DNA of 64,000 nt from Cylicocyclus nassatus (GCA_958299035.1 CATQJL010000001.1:25348852-25412851); one strand, 5' to 3'. Shown: positions 50,579 through 62,789, numbered from the stretch's first letter. Numbers and translations are program-made. The notes: a model not told the origin generated them from the letters alone.

Positions 50579-53500
50579 ATGATCATATTCTGGATTACTC
50601 AATTCCTTATGTACATTGTCTTCGGCTCTTTATCATCCATTCTAAGTGTACTCATCATTGCCATCCTTATCTCAAAGGAATTTCGCCGGAAGTATATCAT
50701 GTTTATTGCACTAACACTCGGAAACTTGGTAAGAAGACTACTTTGTCGTTAAATTCTGGAACCGTACTCTTTTTTTTAGACTGAAAGTGTTGGCTTTATA
50801 ATAACAGGAATTCTCCGCCTTAGGCTTATCTTGACGCCTCCACATTTTTTTCAGACTACAGTGCTATATTGTTTTTTCTATAATCCATGGGTGCTCATCT
50901 TCATTTTTGGAGGTATATATTTTTATATACTCATCAGCTTTTGGCTGAAAGTATTCTAAAGTATGTTAATTGCAAAAAATTACGAAGATGTGCTTAGAAG
51001 GGAATGGTCAGAAGTCGAAGTGGCCAATCCATACAAGCTGCATACCATTCGATGCAGCATAGAATGCTGATTTCAAATCTGTCTTCTATATCTGCAGAGC
51101 GCCTCTGTAGGCGAAGTTATGAGCAGCTTTACCGCGAAAAAATCGTATACAAAAATTGCGACATCAGGCAGATTATTGCTCTTTCAGCTCACCTCTAGGT
51201 ACGGGTCATATGAAGTGAACTAGTTGCAGGTTTTGGTGCAACACTGAACCGAGAATGGCTTTGTACGGCAAAGTTTGCACTTTACATGCACAGTTCCTTA
51301 GCAAAATAATGACCTTCAACGGCTTATAATTTCGTCCACAAAAGCGCTCTGCAGATAAAAGAGACAGATTTGGAGCCAGCGTTTTATGCTGCATCTAATG
51401 GTATGCAGCTTGTATGGACTGGCCACTTCGAGTCCTGACCAATCCCTTGTTAGATGCTAAAATCCCATCATAAGCAAAAGTGGCACGGCAAATCGGTCAA
51501 TCGTACACAGTATTCTAAGTTTTCAAATCTGCGGTCAATCTAACAAAATTTTTTGACACGGAGAGGAACGAGTCAAGTTTCTTTTTTTGATCTTTTCTCC
51601 ACCAGGGGAGATTCACAAGGCTGGCACCACAGCAAAGTCATGACTATCAAGGGAATGGTCAGAAATCGAAATAAACCAAACCAGACAAGCTGCATAAGAT
51701 TAAATGCGGCGTGAAGCGCTGACTCTAATTCTGTCTTCCTTATCTGCTTAACGCTTTTCTGAACGAAGCTATAAGTCATTAAATGCCATTATTTTGCTAA
51801 GAAATTATGCCTAAAATAATAGTTTGGCCGTACAGAGCGACGTTCGGCTTAATGCTGCGCCAAAACATACAGCTAACTTACTTTAGATTTTCAAAGCCTA
51901 AAGCTGAGCTGAAAGTGCAGCAGTGTGCTCAATCTCGCAGTTTTTATGTACGATTTTATCACAAGAAAACTGCTTGTAGCTTCGCCCACGGAAGCGAGAA
52001 GCAGACAAGAAAGGCAGATTCGAAGTCAGCGTTTTATATTGCTTTGAATGGTATACAGCTTGTTTGGTTTGGCCACTTCGACTTCTGACCATTCCCTTGT
52101 AAGTATATTCCTGTAGGTTGAGTGATGTCTTACATTCATATAGTAGCGCACGAATACATACGTGCTTTGAGACAGTGCGTATGATTTACCGCTACAAACT
52201 GGGCCAGACTTTGCAAATCGCAAGACACTAGACACGCAATTTCAGCGTACTTCATGTGTCTGCTTATTGGGCACGTGTATGTGTGCGAGGAGGTTCACAG
52301 CCAAGAAGTTTCGGTTTTTTATTTTCAGTGTGATAAGCGGGGCGTGCGATTAGCATACTCAGCGAAGAAGTGTGGGTCAATCTTAATTCAGAAATCAGTT
52401 TATAACATTACGAGCAAATTGTACAAAGCAAATTTTGCACTTTTGTTTGTATAATATAGTGTTGTTAGAGTGTTGCGAAAGTTTTGTCCAACTTGCAAAT
52501 TGTCATTCTTTGAAACTTATAACTATTTTTCAAAGCATTTTGATAGTTTTATACTGAATTAAGCCTTTTTTAATCAAAAAGCAGTACGATACTAAATACA
52601 GCAAGCTAGTGAGAAGCAATATTTGGGATTATTTCAAAAAAAAATCTCTTTGAACGTCTATTCTGAGATAGCAGTGCTTTCCATTAACGAGAGGGAGGCA
52701 TATTTGATAGCCATTATTGAGTAGCTTATTCCAGAGTTTACTTCACATTTAGATAGTCCATGTGTTTTCGGCGTCATGTTAGATTTTGCGAGCAATTCTG
52801 AAAAAACCTCGCGAAGGCTGGAAAAAATAGAGTTTTGGGTTGTTTCAAAAATAATGTCGTTTTTTCAATTAAACGATACATTTCGGTAGATAAAAAGATT
52901 TCTGAGAAATCTTGGTAGCATTTGATGCAGCATTTCATCCTCTTTCCAACAAGCGCATCGTCAATGAAGTCTGGGAAAAAACAAAATCTGCGACCTCTTT
53001 TTGAGATGATCATGTTTGACAATTTTTTCTAAATCTTCGTAACAGCCCACAAAAAGGGTTCAACTAGCAGATGGATAGAGCAAACCTTATACAAAACAAT
53101 GAAGACCGGCGAGTAAGTTAAGTGTTATTCGATTCAGCTTTTTCTCCTCTTTCCAACGAATGTTTTTTATTTCTAATTCGTTAAATCCAAGGATAAAATT
53201 GTCTGATTTTTTTATCGCGCCGTAACAGCAATAATCGAGATTTGCTGTATCGAATCCGTGAACTTTTTTTGCTTTGTCAAAACAGCGTTAAAAGTAGTCC
53301 TTTTTTCTTCCCGTCAAATGTTACCAAGAAATATTAGAGATCTTCGTTTTACGAGATGTGAGGCTCATTTTAAAGAAGCGCAAAAGAATTCGAACTAATT
53401 GGTCTTTCCAATTTCTGTCCTTTTTTGAGCTTATACAGGATGTTCAGAAAATGTGCCTATTAGTTGATTACTGATAACTTTTTTGTCATAAGGTTTTTGG

Positions 53501-55650
53501 AGAACCTTTACTTTTGCATTTTTAAGGAGTGGCTTTAACTTCGATTTACAGCTTGGGGCGGATTTCTGATCTTTCTTGGTTACTGTTAGAATTACGTTAG
53601 GAACTTTCAGAAAACAGCGCCGCTAGGAAATACGTGTTTGATAGAGAAAAGTTCAAAGAAATTGCGTATAGCAGGGTTTTCGCGCGCTGATTTCGTTACA
53701 CAACTTTTTGCCAGATTTTCTATTTTATTTAGTGGTGTAGTTACATTTTCGAAGAACATTGGGAAAGCAGCTGTTACGGCTTACCAATAATAATTAATCA
53801 AAGAAGCCGTGATGCACAAATTTCGTATATAAAATTAGCAGCTTTGATCATCCTGGTATAAAATTTTTGGCTTATTCTGTTCTCTTTTCCAAGCAAAATG
53901 CGAATCTCAGTGGCTTACAACACTCTTTGAAGTTTCCTTCGTAATGCTGCCACAGCAGCGAGTGATCGGTAGTTTGCTCTATACTGTAAATCCGAGTTAA
54001 AATTCTGTAATATGGTATCTAGGATCTACCTTCTCCAAAGACTGCTTCACTCTCTGTCAAGAAAGTCGGTAGAATCATGCAGTAGGCATATTTTTTGGGA
54101 CACCCTGTATGGGCCTGATGCAGAAGTAGCGAGCATTGCGTATGCCGCTGTTGGTTTAGTGTTAGTATGCTTCCCCTTCTTCGAAGGAAGAAAAATGCTG
54201 TAAAGAAAAGATAGGCGGCTGCTGGGAATCATCAGGGGAATCACAGAAAAAGCTGGAAATTAAAAATTCTCGCTCCTGTTCAGTAGGTTCAAGGTAAAGA
54301 TTAGCATGAACACTTGCAGATGAATAGATAGCAAGAAATTTAGATGTATCATAATAGGAACTTTCTTATGACTGCTTTCCCCTTTCCATCATGGGCTTTC
54401 ATGCTGAGACCCTAAGGTCTTTCTCAATATTTCGAATGCAGATTTGATGAGACACAAGAAGTGAAAGCATCAAAGTTCATGTTGCAGGACAGTTTGCAGC
54501 GATCGTGAATTTGTGTGTATGTTTTGAACAAGCAGTTGCGTTTTGGTTTGCGCCTTGGTATCGATGTAGATGGGGAAACAGATACAGAGCGTGCTTGATC
54601 TTGTATTCTTTTGTTATATGTTTGGTGAGTGAAATAGTCAATAATTGGGAATATATTAACGGCAAATCAACTTACAGATATCCATTTTGGCCGGATCGGT
54701 GAGAGGCTTAACTTCTGGTCAAGACTTGAGTACGCGAGATTGTAGTGCTACTGAAATGACTAGTAAAATCTACATGACTCTACACCAACTCCTGATGTGC
54801 TCAAGCTACCTTATCTCGTTCCTATCATTGCTCGCAATCAACAAACTAGGAAAAGCCAACAAAAACAAGCAGGTATATACTGCATTTCTTAACGAAGTTT
54901 TTTAACAAGGCCAAGTTTTTGAAGAAAATTACCAAATGCAAATCAAAGTGAATTATGTAGAGGGCATTATGTAATCAGAAGGCGACGCCCCGCACGAGCA
55001 TCAACAACAAAGCCGCCTGTTTGACACAACTCACGTAGCTATAGCTTTTAGTTGTTCATGGAGGGTGGAGCTTGGACTGCATAATGTCCACTTTTCAATT
55101 AAACTTATCGTTAGCTGAAAATGGTTGATGGAATTGATATCCATATCATTTATTACTGGATAACCTCAATTTCACAGACACCTCGTTCAAAGAAGCTGCA
55201 TTTGATTCTAATCATCAATGGAATCTCGGTCATATTGCTCTCTGTACCGACAGCTATGATTGTGCTAAGCAGATATGAATTGTTGAGTATTCCTTCATTT
55301 TTGGGAGGTAAGCCAAGTATAAGCTCCTGCAGGACGAAGGCGGTCGATTCGATGTGACGTGGCAGTGACGCAACCGTGCCGCAGTCGCGTTATACATCGA
55401 ACCAACCGCCTTGCAGGAGCTTATACAGCCATATATGGCCATATTGAATCCAATTTGTGATGCAGGTGTTTTCTACTGCTTTTCTACAATTCATTCTGGA
55501 CTACAATTTTTGGCCTACCTGATTTTACCTCAATTCCGGAAAAAACTGCGATTTCGAGGAATGACTGAAGTGTCTCGAACAGTTCAACTGCAAGTATCGT
55601 CAAGTCGTGTGTATAAGCCGACGGCAACCTTGCTAGTAACTCATAAGTAA
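50579..55650 (+). CDS. 7TM serpentine receptor, right copy (six exons, intact)
   Basis: Exons 50579-50728, 50780-50912, 54500-54624, 54678-54872, 55178-55307, 55466-55650: 918 bases, 305 codons plus stop. All phases agree and all introns are GT...AG (for example ACTTACAG, TTTCACAG, GATGCAG). ATG at 50579 is followed by TM1 in exon 1; TM3 crosses the exon 2/3 junction and ends CFEQAVAFWFAPWYR, where a DRY-like motif would stand; exon 5 holds TPRSKK then TM6; exon 6 holds TM7 and a basic cytoplasmic tail ending at TAA. Glu-Gln in place of Asp-Arg recalls the ER-type motif of some nematode chemoreceptor families, but the subfamily is not assigned. Intron 2 is 3.6 kb and full of transposons; the fifth intron holds a MITE. 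Confidence 0.85.
50998..51452. mobile_element. Foldback element 1 in intron 2 of the right receptor
   Basis: AAGGGAATGGTCAGAAGTCG...AAGTGGCC and TGCATACCATTCGATGCAGCAT are mirrored at the right end (ATGCTGCATCTAATGGTATGCAGC...GGCCACTTCGAGTCCTGACC, to about 51450). Absent from the left arm, so it inserted after the duplication or was lost there. Confidence 0.75.
51648..52103. mobile_element. Foldback element 2 in intron 2 of the right receptor
   Basis: Starts CAAGGGAATGGTCAGAAATCG and ends CGACTTCTGACCATTCCCTTG. The left arm has the interrupted region continuous (CATCAAAGTCATAGTGCTAG on the minus strand near 42606). Same family as element 1, about 200 bp away. Confidence 0.75.
53230..54300. 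mobile_element. Insertion in the right arm containing a 671-bp Tc1-like MITE (53436-54106)
   Basis: The arm similarity stops after CGCGCCGTA (about 53225) and resumes near 54305 (TTGCAGATGAATAG). Inside, CAGGATGTTCAGAAAA at 53436 and TTTTTTGGGACACCCTG at 54090-54106 form the ends, with TA at 53434-53435 and 54107-54108. Interior related to 7311 and 48907. The remainder of the insertion is unexplained. Confidence 0.75.
55320..55423. mobile_element. 104-bp MITE in the last intron of the right receptor
   Basis: Ends TAAGCTCCTGCAGG and CCTTGCAGGAGCTTA, with TA at 55318-55319 and 55424-55425. The left gene has the empty site CCAAGTACAGCC with a single TA (minus strand, near 40250). The intron grows from 52 to 158 bases and both splice sites stay intact. 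Confidence 0.92.
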
Positions 55651-56362
55651 ATTTTCCAGCTTAACAAATTCTAGAATATGCGCCACGGACTAAAACCATC
55701 AATCCGAATCAAGCAAGGAAACAAGAGAAATTATTGAAATTAAATAGGCTTTAATTTTGCAAGAAATTATTGGAATGGAAATAAGTAGGCTCTAATTTTA
55801 CAAATAGTCATAAAGCGGAAGTGATGTGCAAAACGCATATTGAGTTGCAAAAGGTTGGACGATACTCGAGTCACTTGTAATCTAACATGTGTACTGCATG
55901 ACGCTCTAATTCGCGAAATATGTCATTGAAAGTTGCTCATTTTAAAAGGCTTGTTTCGTCTTCTCCTCTTTTTGAATATGTGTAGTTTTGTAACGTATCG
56001 AATCTTTTGCTTTCGGTTGGTTTGCATTAAATCGCATTGCATTAACACTATTTGCAACTAAAATATCATGGGTTCTGGGCAGATGTGCTGATACCTTATT
56101 AAGTTGCAAGTGACTCAATTTGGGGAACAGAATCGGAACCGGATACGCTCGCTACCACTTTGTTGGCAGAGACAGGTCATGAACTGGTAGCATCATTAAC
56201 TTGCACCCCGAGGAGAGCTGATTCTGCATACGATAACTCATCATTCTACACTTTATGAGAACTGGAGTTTCTTGAAAATTCGAACGCAAAGTTCAGTAGT
56301 GATTTCGTCTAAGTAAGGGAAAAATTTGTATTTAAGTTTGTCATGCTGCTTCTGATCATATC

Positions 56363-57428
56363 CAGTAGTAAACCTCTATTCATCTCAGGTGACCTGAGAT
56401 TAGCCATTCAGAAGAACTTCCTGGGGTGAACCTAATCCCGCCCACCTTCCCGTGCTTCAGGACAGTCATTTCAACAGGCAGAAGGCTGTCTGGTCAAGGG
56501 CCACAGTCAGTTTAAAAGAATGCCACTTATCCGAGGTTGAATATCTCTATCTTTATCTTTATCTTTACACTCAAGGTGTACCATTTAAAGTATGAAAACT
56601 GTTAGCGTGGGGCCAGTCGTCCTAGACATTCAAAGAACAACAAGGAAAGCTCGTACTTCGATGAGTTAAGCAAAAGAAAGTACAGGGTAATTTACCTACA
56701 ACAACGAAAAAAGATGCATTCAAATGCGAGTAAATTATACGACTATGAATTGGAATGCCAAATGAATAGCAGTGGGGACTGCTATCGCTCAAGGATAATC
56801 GGAGCGGTTCAAGCGAGGGTATTGGTTTAGCTAGGTATCCACCAACCTATATCCCCAAGCCTTGAACAAACCTGACAAATTTCAAGTAGAAATGTCCTTG
56901 ATAAAAACGATTCTCAATCCAAAAAATCAATATAGAGTAGGACGAAGTGACTCCTTCATAAATAAGCGGTTAGTAACAAAAGAAACGCAACACAATAGCA
57001 AAACACTGCCATAATCTATCACGAGTAAGAGAAACTGCTATATCCGTCCGACACTAAAAAGCCAAAGCATCGAGCGAGTCCACAATAGCAGAAAAACGTA
57101 GCCATGACCATTAGAAAACGACAAGAACGAAACTGAAAAAATACTAGATTAATGAAAACTTCAATTAAAAAGGTGGAAGATGACTGTCAACTCCGCTTCA
57201 AAGACTGTCCGTGGTGGCGCAAAAACCTACCACTAGCCAGCTTCGAACCATGGTCTTGCGCGCCGAATTTTCACTTAGCTGCTCGACCGAATTTGCTCAA
57301 AAGGTTTGGTTTTTTATGTCTAAAAAGCGATCCGCAACAAAAATAGCTCACCGGATGCCGGACTGAGGCGGTTTGCGTTCAACGTAGGCCCGCCCCCAGC
57401 CGAGTTGCGCTGAACAGGGGTTTTGCTA
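56363..57428. mobile_element. Insertion of about 1.07 kb in the right arm, composite
   Basis: Absent from the left arm between 39330 and 39340. It contains a (ATCTTT)n tail near 56545-56570 after a GC-richer block, as at the 3' end of a non-LTR element, and on the minus strand near 57245 a box-B-like GGTTCGAAGCTGG, suggesting a tRNA-derived repeat. Exact elements are not resolved. Confidence 0.5.
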
Positions 57429-58201
57429 GGGTCCATGATGGTTCGCTTAAAACCTTGGATTTTCTTTTTTGTGAGTTTTGAACTGTTTTCACACACTTTC
57501 CTGCGAAAATTCCAAAATTGTTGTTTGAGGGTTTCCAAGACGTTGCTAATGGTTTTGCTTATAACTTTGTATTTTCATTTCGAAATTTCAACTTTTTCAG
57601 AAACTTTCACTAAAGTTTCGGTAGCTTCAGTATGTGGCCGTTTTCTACCGAGCTTCTGAATGTCTAATGGTTTCGCTCAAAACCTTGGAATTTTTTCTTT
57701 ATCGACCTTTTTCGTATCACTGCAAATATAAAGAAGTGCTGAGGGCTTTTTTATCACATCATTTTTCTATATGCTGGTGGTCTCTCTCAGATACTTAAAA
57801 GAGTCGGAAATATTTGATAACTGAGAGACTAATATTTGGATAGAGAATTTGTGAATTTGTTTTCATTATAGGTTTATCAAGCTTGCGGTATAGTTGTGAA
57901 AAAGGTTAAACCGAAAAATTGAGTTCGCAAGTGAAACCATTATCGTATTCGGAAGCAGCGAGACAGAAAACCCTCAAATATCAAGTATAGCACACACTTC
58001 CAGAGAAATTTTTGAAGAAGATGAAGTTTCAAAGAAAAATTTGAAATCTATAGGCAAAACCATTAGCGCGTTTGGAAGCAATGTTATAGAAGCCCTCAAA
58101 TAATAATTCTGGAAGTTCTGCCGAAAGCTTGTAAAAACGAGTTCATTTGAACAGAAGAAAATTCTAATGTTTCAATGAAGACCACCATCATGTTCAAAAA
58201 C

Positions 58202-58460
58202 TTACTTACTCAGATACTCAGATAACCCGTCTTCACGTGATGTGCGGGTCTCAGCACAAAAGTTTTCATCGATTCCTGTCTTCGCTTCGGACATCCACGA
58301 TCTTCTCGGTTGGCGTTGGTGGCTGCGTTCGCGAGTTTCAAGTGCAAAAATTGTATCAGCTGATCTCTCAGCTGGTCCATTCGTTTCACAAACACTTCTG
58401 CCCATCTCGTCGTGGTCTTCCTCGGAGACGTTTGACACTTCGCAGAGAAATTACTCAGAT
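58202..58460 (-). mobile_element. 3'-end fragment of an RTE retrotransposon (right-arm counterpart)
   Basis: The inverted equivalent of 38306-38560, ending in ACTTACTTACTCAG (the TAAG tail on the minus strand). The minus strand keeps a mostly open 78-codon frame similar to its partner. Confidence 0.75.
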
Positions 58461-58469
58461 GATTGAAAA

Positions 58470-59320
58470 CAGCATGACAAAATACCCCAAACACAATTTT
58501 TTTACCCCCATTGGACAAATCGCTACTACACTTTAATTTCGAACTGTCGATAAAATCCTCGTCTCATAAGGTGCAGGCGACGGCAAAGTTACCGTGTACA
58601 GGATCAGCTCTTTTAGAACTGGGTGCAAATTAGCGATGCTGCCAGTTCATGACCTCTTATAAACTCTGCTAAGTACTCTGATAAACGCCGGGAACAGGCG
58701 GTCCGTCAACTCGCGCATTTCTGCAAGCTGTCAGCAGAATTTTGGGGCGTGGCCGAACCTTTAGCGAGCGGCACCTCTTTTACTGCCTAATATTATGCCA
58801 ACGGGAAGCAGCACGGATTTTCTGCAGGCGCTCGTCAAATAATCTCTTTCAGCAAGCGCTGGCCAAACTTTCAGCAGGCGCTTTTTACGCAATTTCGGGC
58901 TTACGCCGAGCACAGGTAAGATTCTTTGTAGCAGAATGTCACCGGTGATTTAATTACCCGAGTTTGGGGTACTTTCACTCAGCGAAAAGTACCTGGGGAC
59001 TGCGCGGTCCTCCACAAAGGACCGTGCGGTCCTCATTAATTTTGCATATTCTCGCTGAGAGTTCGCGAGTATGCAGCCACTACGCCGTAGCTAATCTATA
59101 AGGGAACCGCGATTGTCCTCCAAGCATTCGTCTAAAATGTCGCCAAAATTCATTCAGATATCTGCAAGCGGACCGCAAGAAATCAGCGAACTGTTTTTCG
59201 GTGCCCGCTTGCCCATAAATCGCATGGCCGCCTGCCCCGACGATGTGGCGGCGAGCCTGTACGGCAGTGTTGCAATTGAGGGGTGTGGAAATTCAGTCTT
59301 CACTCATAATCAGTATTGCA
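58470..59320. other. Right-arm-specific segment of about 0.85 kb
   Basis: No counterpart between 38290 and 38305 in the left arm. One stretch (GATCAGCTCTTTT...CCAGTTCATGACCTCT at 58600-58660) resembles 39490-39550 and its inverted partner near 56200, indicating a dispersed repeat. GGTCC/GGACC palindromes lie at 59006-59034. No gene is recognised. Confidence 0.45.
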
Positions 59321-59660
59321 TACTGGGTCAGCAACATAACAGCGTAATGTAATTGCATCGCACACTTCCTTTGTGCTTCTTGCGTTTTGATGTAAAAACT
59401 GCTGCACTTAAACGACAACAAAATCTGAAGGCTACGATTGTTACCGTAGTGCACCGCGGATAGAAGCCGGCTCACGTGTGCTGTTGTCACTGCGGTGCGG
59501 GCCTAATTTTTACGTAGCTGTGACAAGGCAATAAAATTCTGACACTGGCTGAGGAGCTCTTGTCATACCATCGCTGATACCCTATCGAAACTGCATCTAC
59601 TTTCTATCTATCACATTGAGCTTAAAAAGCTGATAAAAAGCTGTAAATCTAGGGAAAAAT

Positions 59661-61311
59661 CGACCGACGTCATTGAAGTCTGAGAATGTGCATCGGACCG
59701 CTTGTACTGCAAATACAGCTTGAGCACTTACTTGTTCTTTCTCAGTTGACTATAATGTCCATAAAATTTACGAGGTTTTGATGTGAAACAATGGCAGTCT
59801 TGATCATGACCAGAGTCGAGCAAGACGTGTGGCACACGATCCTGGTTACGACCCCCCCCCTCCTCTTATTGGGGAGACGGTCAAGAAACGCGGCTGTCAC
59901 CAACTTAAAACTCTAGTTTAGCGCTATGCGAGTCTTCAAAAATTACCAGATAAAGTGCATTAGCTTAGTGTCTATTTGAGGTAACCACTTACTGAGTTTC
60001 ATGGTTTTTGCTATGAATCGGACTGAAATATTTGCGAATTTGTTCTGGAATGCATTTTCATAAAGTTTTGACCTTCAGAATTGTTGTTTTTGAATTTTTT
60101 CTAGAGTACCAAGATTGAACAACTCATCAACTATCTAATATATCTTCTTCTGAATTTCATATACTTTTAGAAAGTTGTAGAACACTTATTATGTGCTATT
60201 TGGTGCCCAGCTGGCAATAAAAATCGCGCCACTTGACATACACCCATCTTATCGCTGTCTCAATAAGACCCCTGAACTATATACCTAAGATAGCATTACT
60301 TAAAGGCCCTCAAACATAGCGGGCAACACATCCATAATTAGCATGTCAATTAACCCCTGTAGACAATGTTCGAGCAAATTCTGAAATTTTAAGATACTGG
60401 ATCACCTAAGTGATATCGCCATACTCCAGCTGATTAACTTTGTTTCAAAGGTGAAGTAGCTAGCTGTTTTGCACTCAAGACAAAGCGCTACTCCTTCTTT
60501 GGCCACTTCAAAAATCTCGCTTCAAAAGAACTCCCAAATTTAGAATTAAAAGCCAACCAAAATCTTGTTTTTCCTATTTCTCGCTTTTGATGGCTGCGCT
60601 TTCACCAAATGTTACTCAGAGATAGATAGACAAAGGTTCAGATCACTCCTATGGAATCTTCGAGGTCTAGGCTATCAATTCGTATAAATAACTTTCGCTA
60701 AAAATGTTTTTGATATAGTTAATGGGGTGTGGCACCACCCCCAAAAAGCTGTGGGTGCCACAGCTTTTTAGGGATGGTACCACACTCCATTAACTTATCT
60801 ACAAACAAATCAAATAGCTGCGTTTTTTATACCGTTGTTACTGCTTAATCTTCTCCTTTACATAGCAGGAATTTCATATGAAAAAGCTTTTTCAAGAGCA
60901 AGATATAATCGTTTTTCCTTACCTATGCAAATGTAAAATACTGTCAAAATACTACGAAAATATTGAGATACGGTAGTATGCTAAGTCTGCGCTACTATGT
61001 GAATCGAAAAAGAAGGCGACAAGAGTGTATAAATTCGATAGCCTAAGCCTCGTAATCTATATTAAAGTGTCACAAAGTTATATTAAAGTGATTTGAGCCT
61101 GAGTGGTCTTCTCTAGCTTGAGATATTGAAAACGAAAAATGGAAGAAACGAGATGGCTTGCTCTTGATTAATTTGGAGGTCATTTGATGTAGGATTCCTA
61201 ATGTGAGCAAATAATTAGTAGTACTTTGTATTAAGCGCAAAAAGAAGTAGTTAACCTGCCTTTGAAACAAAATAACATGTTTGAAATCGACTATTTCGCT
61301 TAGGTGGTCCT
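59661..61311. other. No gene; one 80-bp near-perfect hairpin at 60717-60796
   Basis: AGTTAATGGGGTGTGG...AAAGCTGTGG (60717-60754) is mirrored by CCACAGCTTTTTAGGG...CCATTAACTT (60758-60796) with a 3-base loop. TAT on both sides is a possible 3-bp target duplication. The rest is AT-rich without recognisable features. Confidence 0.55.
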
Positions 61312-61543
61312 CATTGGCGTACCGAGAGGGAGGGCGGGGGGGGGGGGGGGGGGCGCCCCCCCTTCTGTGGGTCGCGAAATTTTTGAAAGTTAATTATAAA
61401 GGTTATAAAAATGTGCAAATGACTTGTTTATACTTGTAAATAATTGAAATAATTTTTGAAAATTTTTAAAAATTCAAATTAGCCTTGTAAAAAATTTTTT
61501 TCGCGGGCGTGGCTAAGGCCAAGCCCACTTTTTCCAGATTTTA
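61312..61543 (+). mobile_element. Left-end fragment of the hAT-type family of 3117-4419
   Basis: CATTGGCGTACCGAG, a long poly-G/poly-C stretch, GGGTCGCGAAATTTTTGAAAG and GACTTGTTTATACTTGTAA correspond to parts of 3117-4260 in order. The palindromic middle and right terminus are missing. Confidence 0.6.
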
Positions 61544-62069
61544 GTGCTAATTGCAGAACGATGCTCTTATGCTTTACAAATCTCTAACATAATTACTGTA
61601 CGTATACGATAATGGGTCAAACATCAGTGTGCTAGTATTTTGCATGACGGGCCTATTTGACATTGTTAACGAATATCATGTTATGCAAACAGCGGGCGCC
61701 TTGATAACGACCTTCACTCCCTCCCTGATTCCTTAATACGATCCTCCCAGGTGTGGTATGCCATACCCCACGTTTTACCCTGATTATGACAACATTAGGC
61801 AATATAAGATACCAGCCGCTCTCTGCTGATACGCGGTAGGTTCGGCTGGTACTCGGCAGCTTCGCTGCCTTGTAAATCTTTCGTCAATCTGTCTTGCGGA
61901 AATGCGATCATTTGAACAAAATTTGCCGTTTTGCACGAATAGTTTCGATTTATAACCTGTGCAGAAGCAAGAACTCAGGACATAATTTGGCTTTCAGTGT
62001 TGAATCAACATTCTAAGCAACGGATATCACGCAAACTACAAAAAGTCAATAGGTCGGTAGGGGGCAACT
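61544..62069. other. No recognisable feature
   Basis: Short ORFs only. Confidence 0.35.
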
Positions 62070-62740
62070 TGTGTGTCCCGAACAAAATGGCTTATTAACA
62101 CACGCCCAACCCTATGCATTATGTATGCCAAATTTGGCTCAGATTCCAATACTCCTTCTATCTTGTTCGGGCGAACATAGAAGATTTTCCAAGCAAACAC
62201 ACCAAAAAATCAATGAATCGATAGAAGCAATCGGTGAGTTCCGAACAAAATGGCTTATTAAGGCACCCGCCATACTTGATCCGCTTGATCCGCCTCGTGC
62301 AAAACGCACATCACTAATTTGTCATTTAGCGTCGCGTACGGCGTATTTGCCATAACCATACAAAATTCCTTTTTACCTACGCGGCGCCAAATGACAGACC
62401 TGTGCGCGCGCGTTTTGCACGAAGCAGTATCAAGCGAATCAAGTGAATCAAGCTGATCAAGCGGATCAAGAGGATCAAGTATGGCAGGTGCCTAACACAT
62501 TCCCCACCTCATGCATTAGGCATTCAAGATTTGGCTCAGATTTCAATACTCCTTCCATCCTTTTTGGGCGAACATAAAGGATTTTCCAAGCAAAAAAATC
62601 AATGAATCGATAGAAGCAATCGGTGAGTCCCGAACAAAATGGCTTATAAACATATGCCCACACCCCATGCATTATGTACGCAAAATTTGGCTCAGGTTTA
62701 CTCCTTCTAGCTTTATTGGAAGACACAAAAAGTGGCTGAG
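62070..62740. repeat. Direct repeats of about 160 bp, interrupted by a MITE
   Basis: CCCGAACAAAATGGCTTAT, CCATGCATTA(T/G)G and AAATTTGGCTCAG recur in order at about 62077, 62240 and 62630. GGCGAACATA(A/G)A(A/G)GATTTTCC and ATCAATGAATCGATAGAAGC recur at 62170 and 62568. The array is split by the MITE at 62262-62492. Confidence 0.75.
62262..62492. mobile_element. 231-bp Tourist/PIF-Harbinger-like MITE
   Basis: Ends GGCACCCGCCATACTTGATCC and its near-complement GGATCAAGTATGGCAGGTGCC. TAA duplicated at 62259-62261 and 62493-62495, the 3-bp TWA-type duplication of PIF/Harbinger elements. The right part holds about six units of a 9-bp repeat NNATCAAGN (62430-62480). Confidence 0.85.
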
Positions 62741-62789
62741 CCAATATTATATAAGAAAATAAATAAATATAAGTCTTGATTGAGTTAGT

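Larger units (their letters stand above)
50158..59660. repeat. Right arm of the large inverted segmental duplication
   Basis: Inverted counterpart of 38045-43630. It is longer because of insertions: foldbacks at 50998-52103, about 1.1 kb at 53230-54300, a MITE at 55320-55423, about 1.07 kb at 56363-57428 and about 0.85 kb at 58470-59320. Confidence 0.9.
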
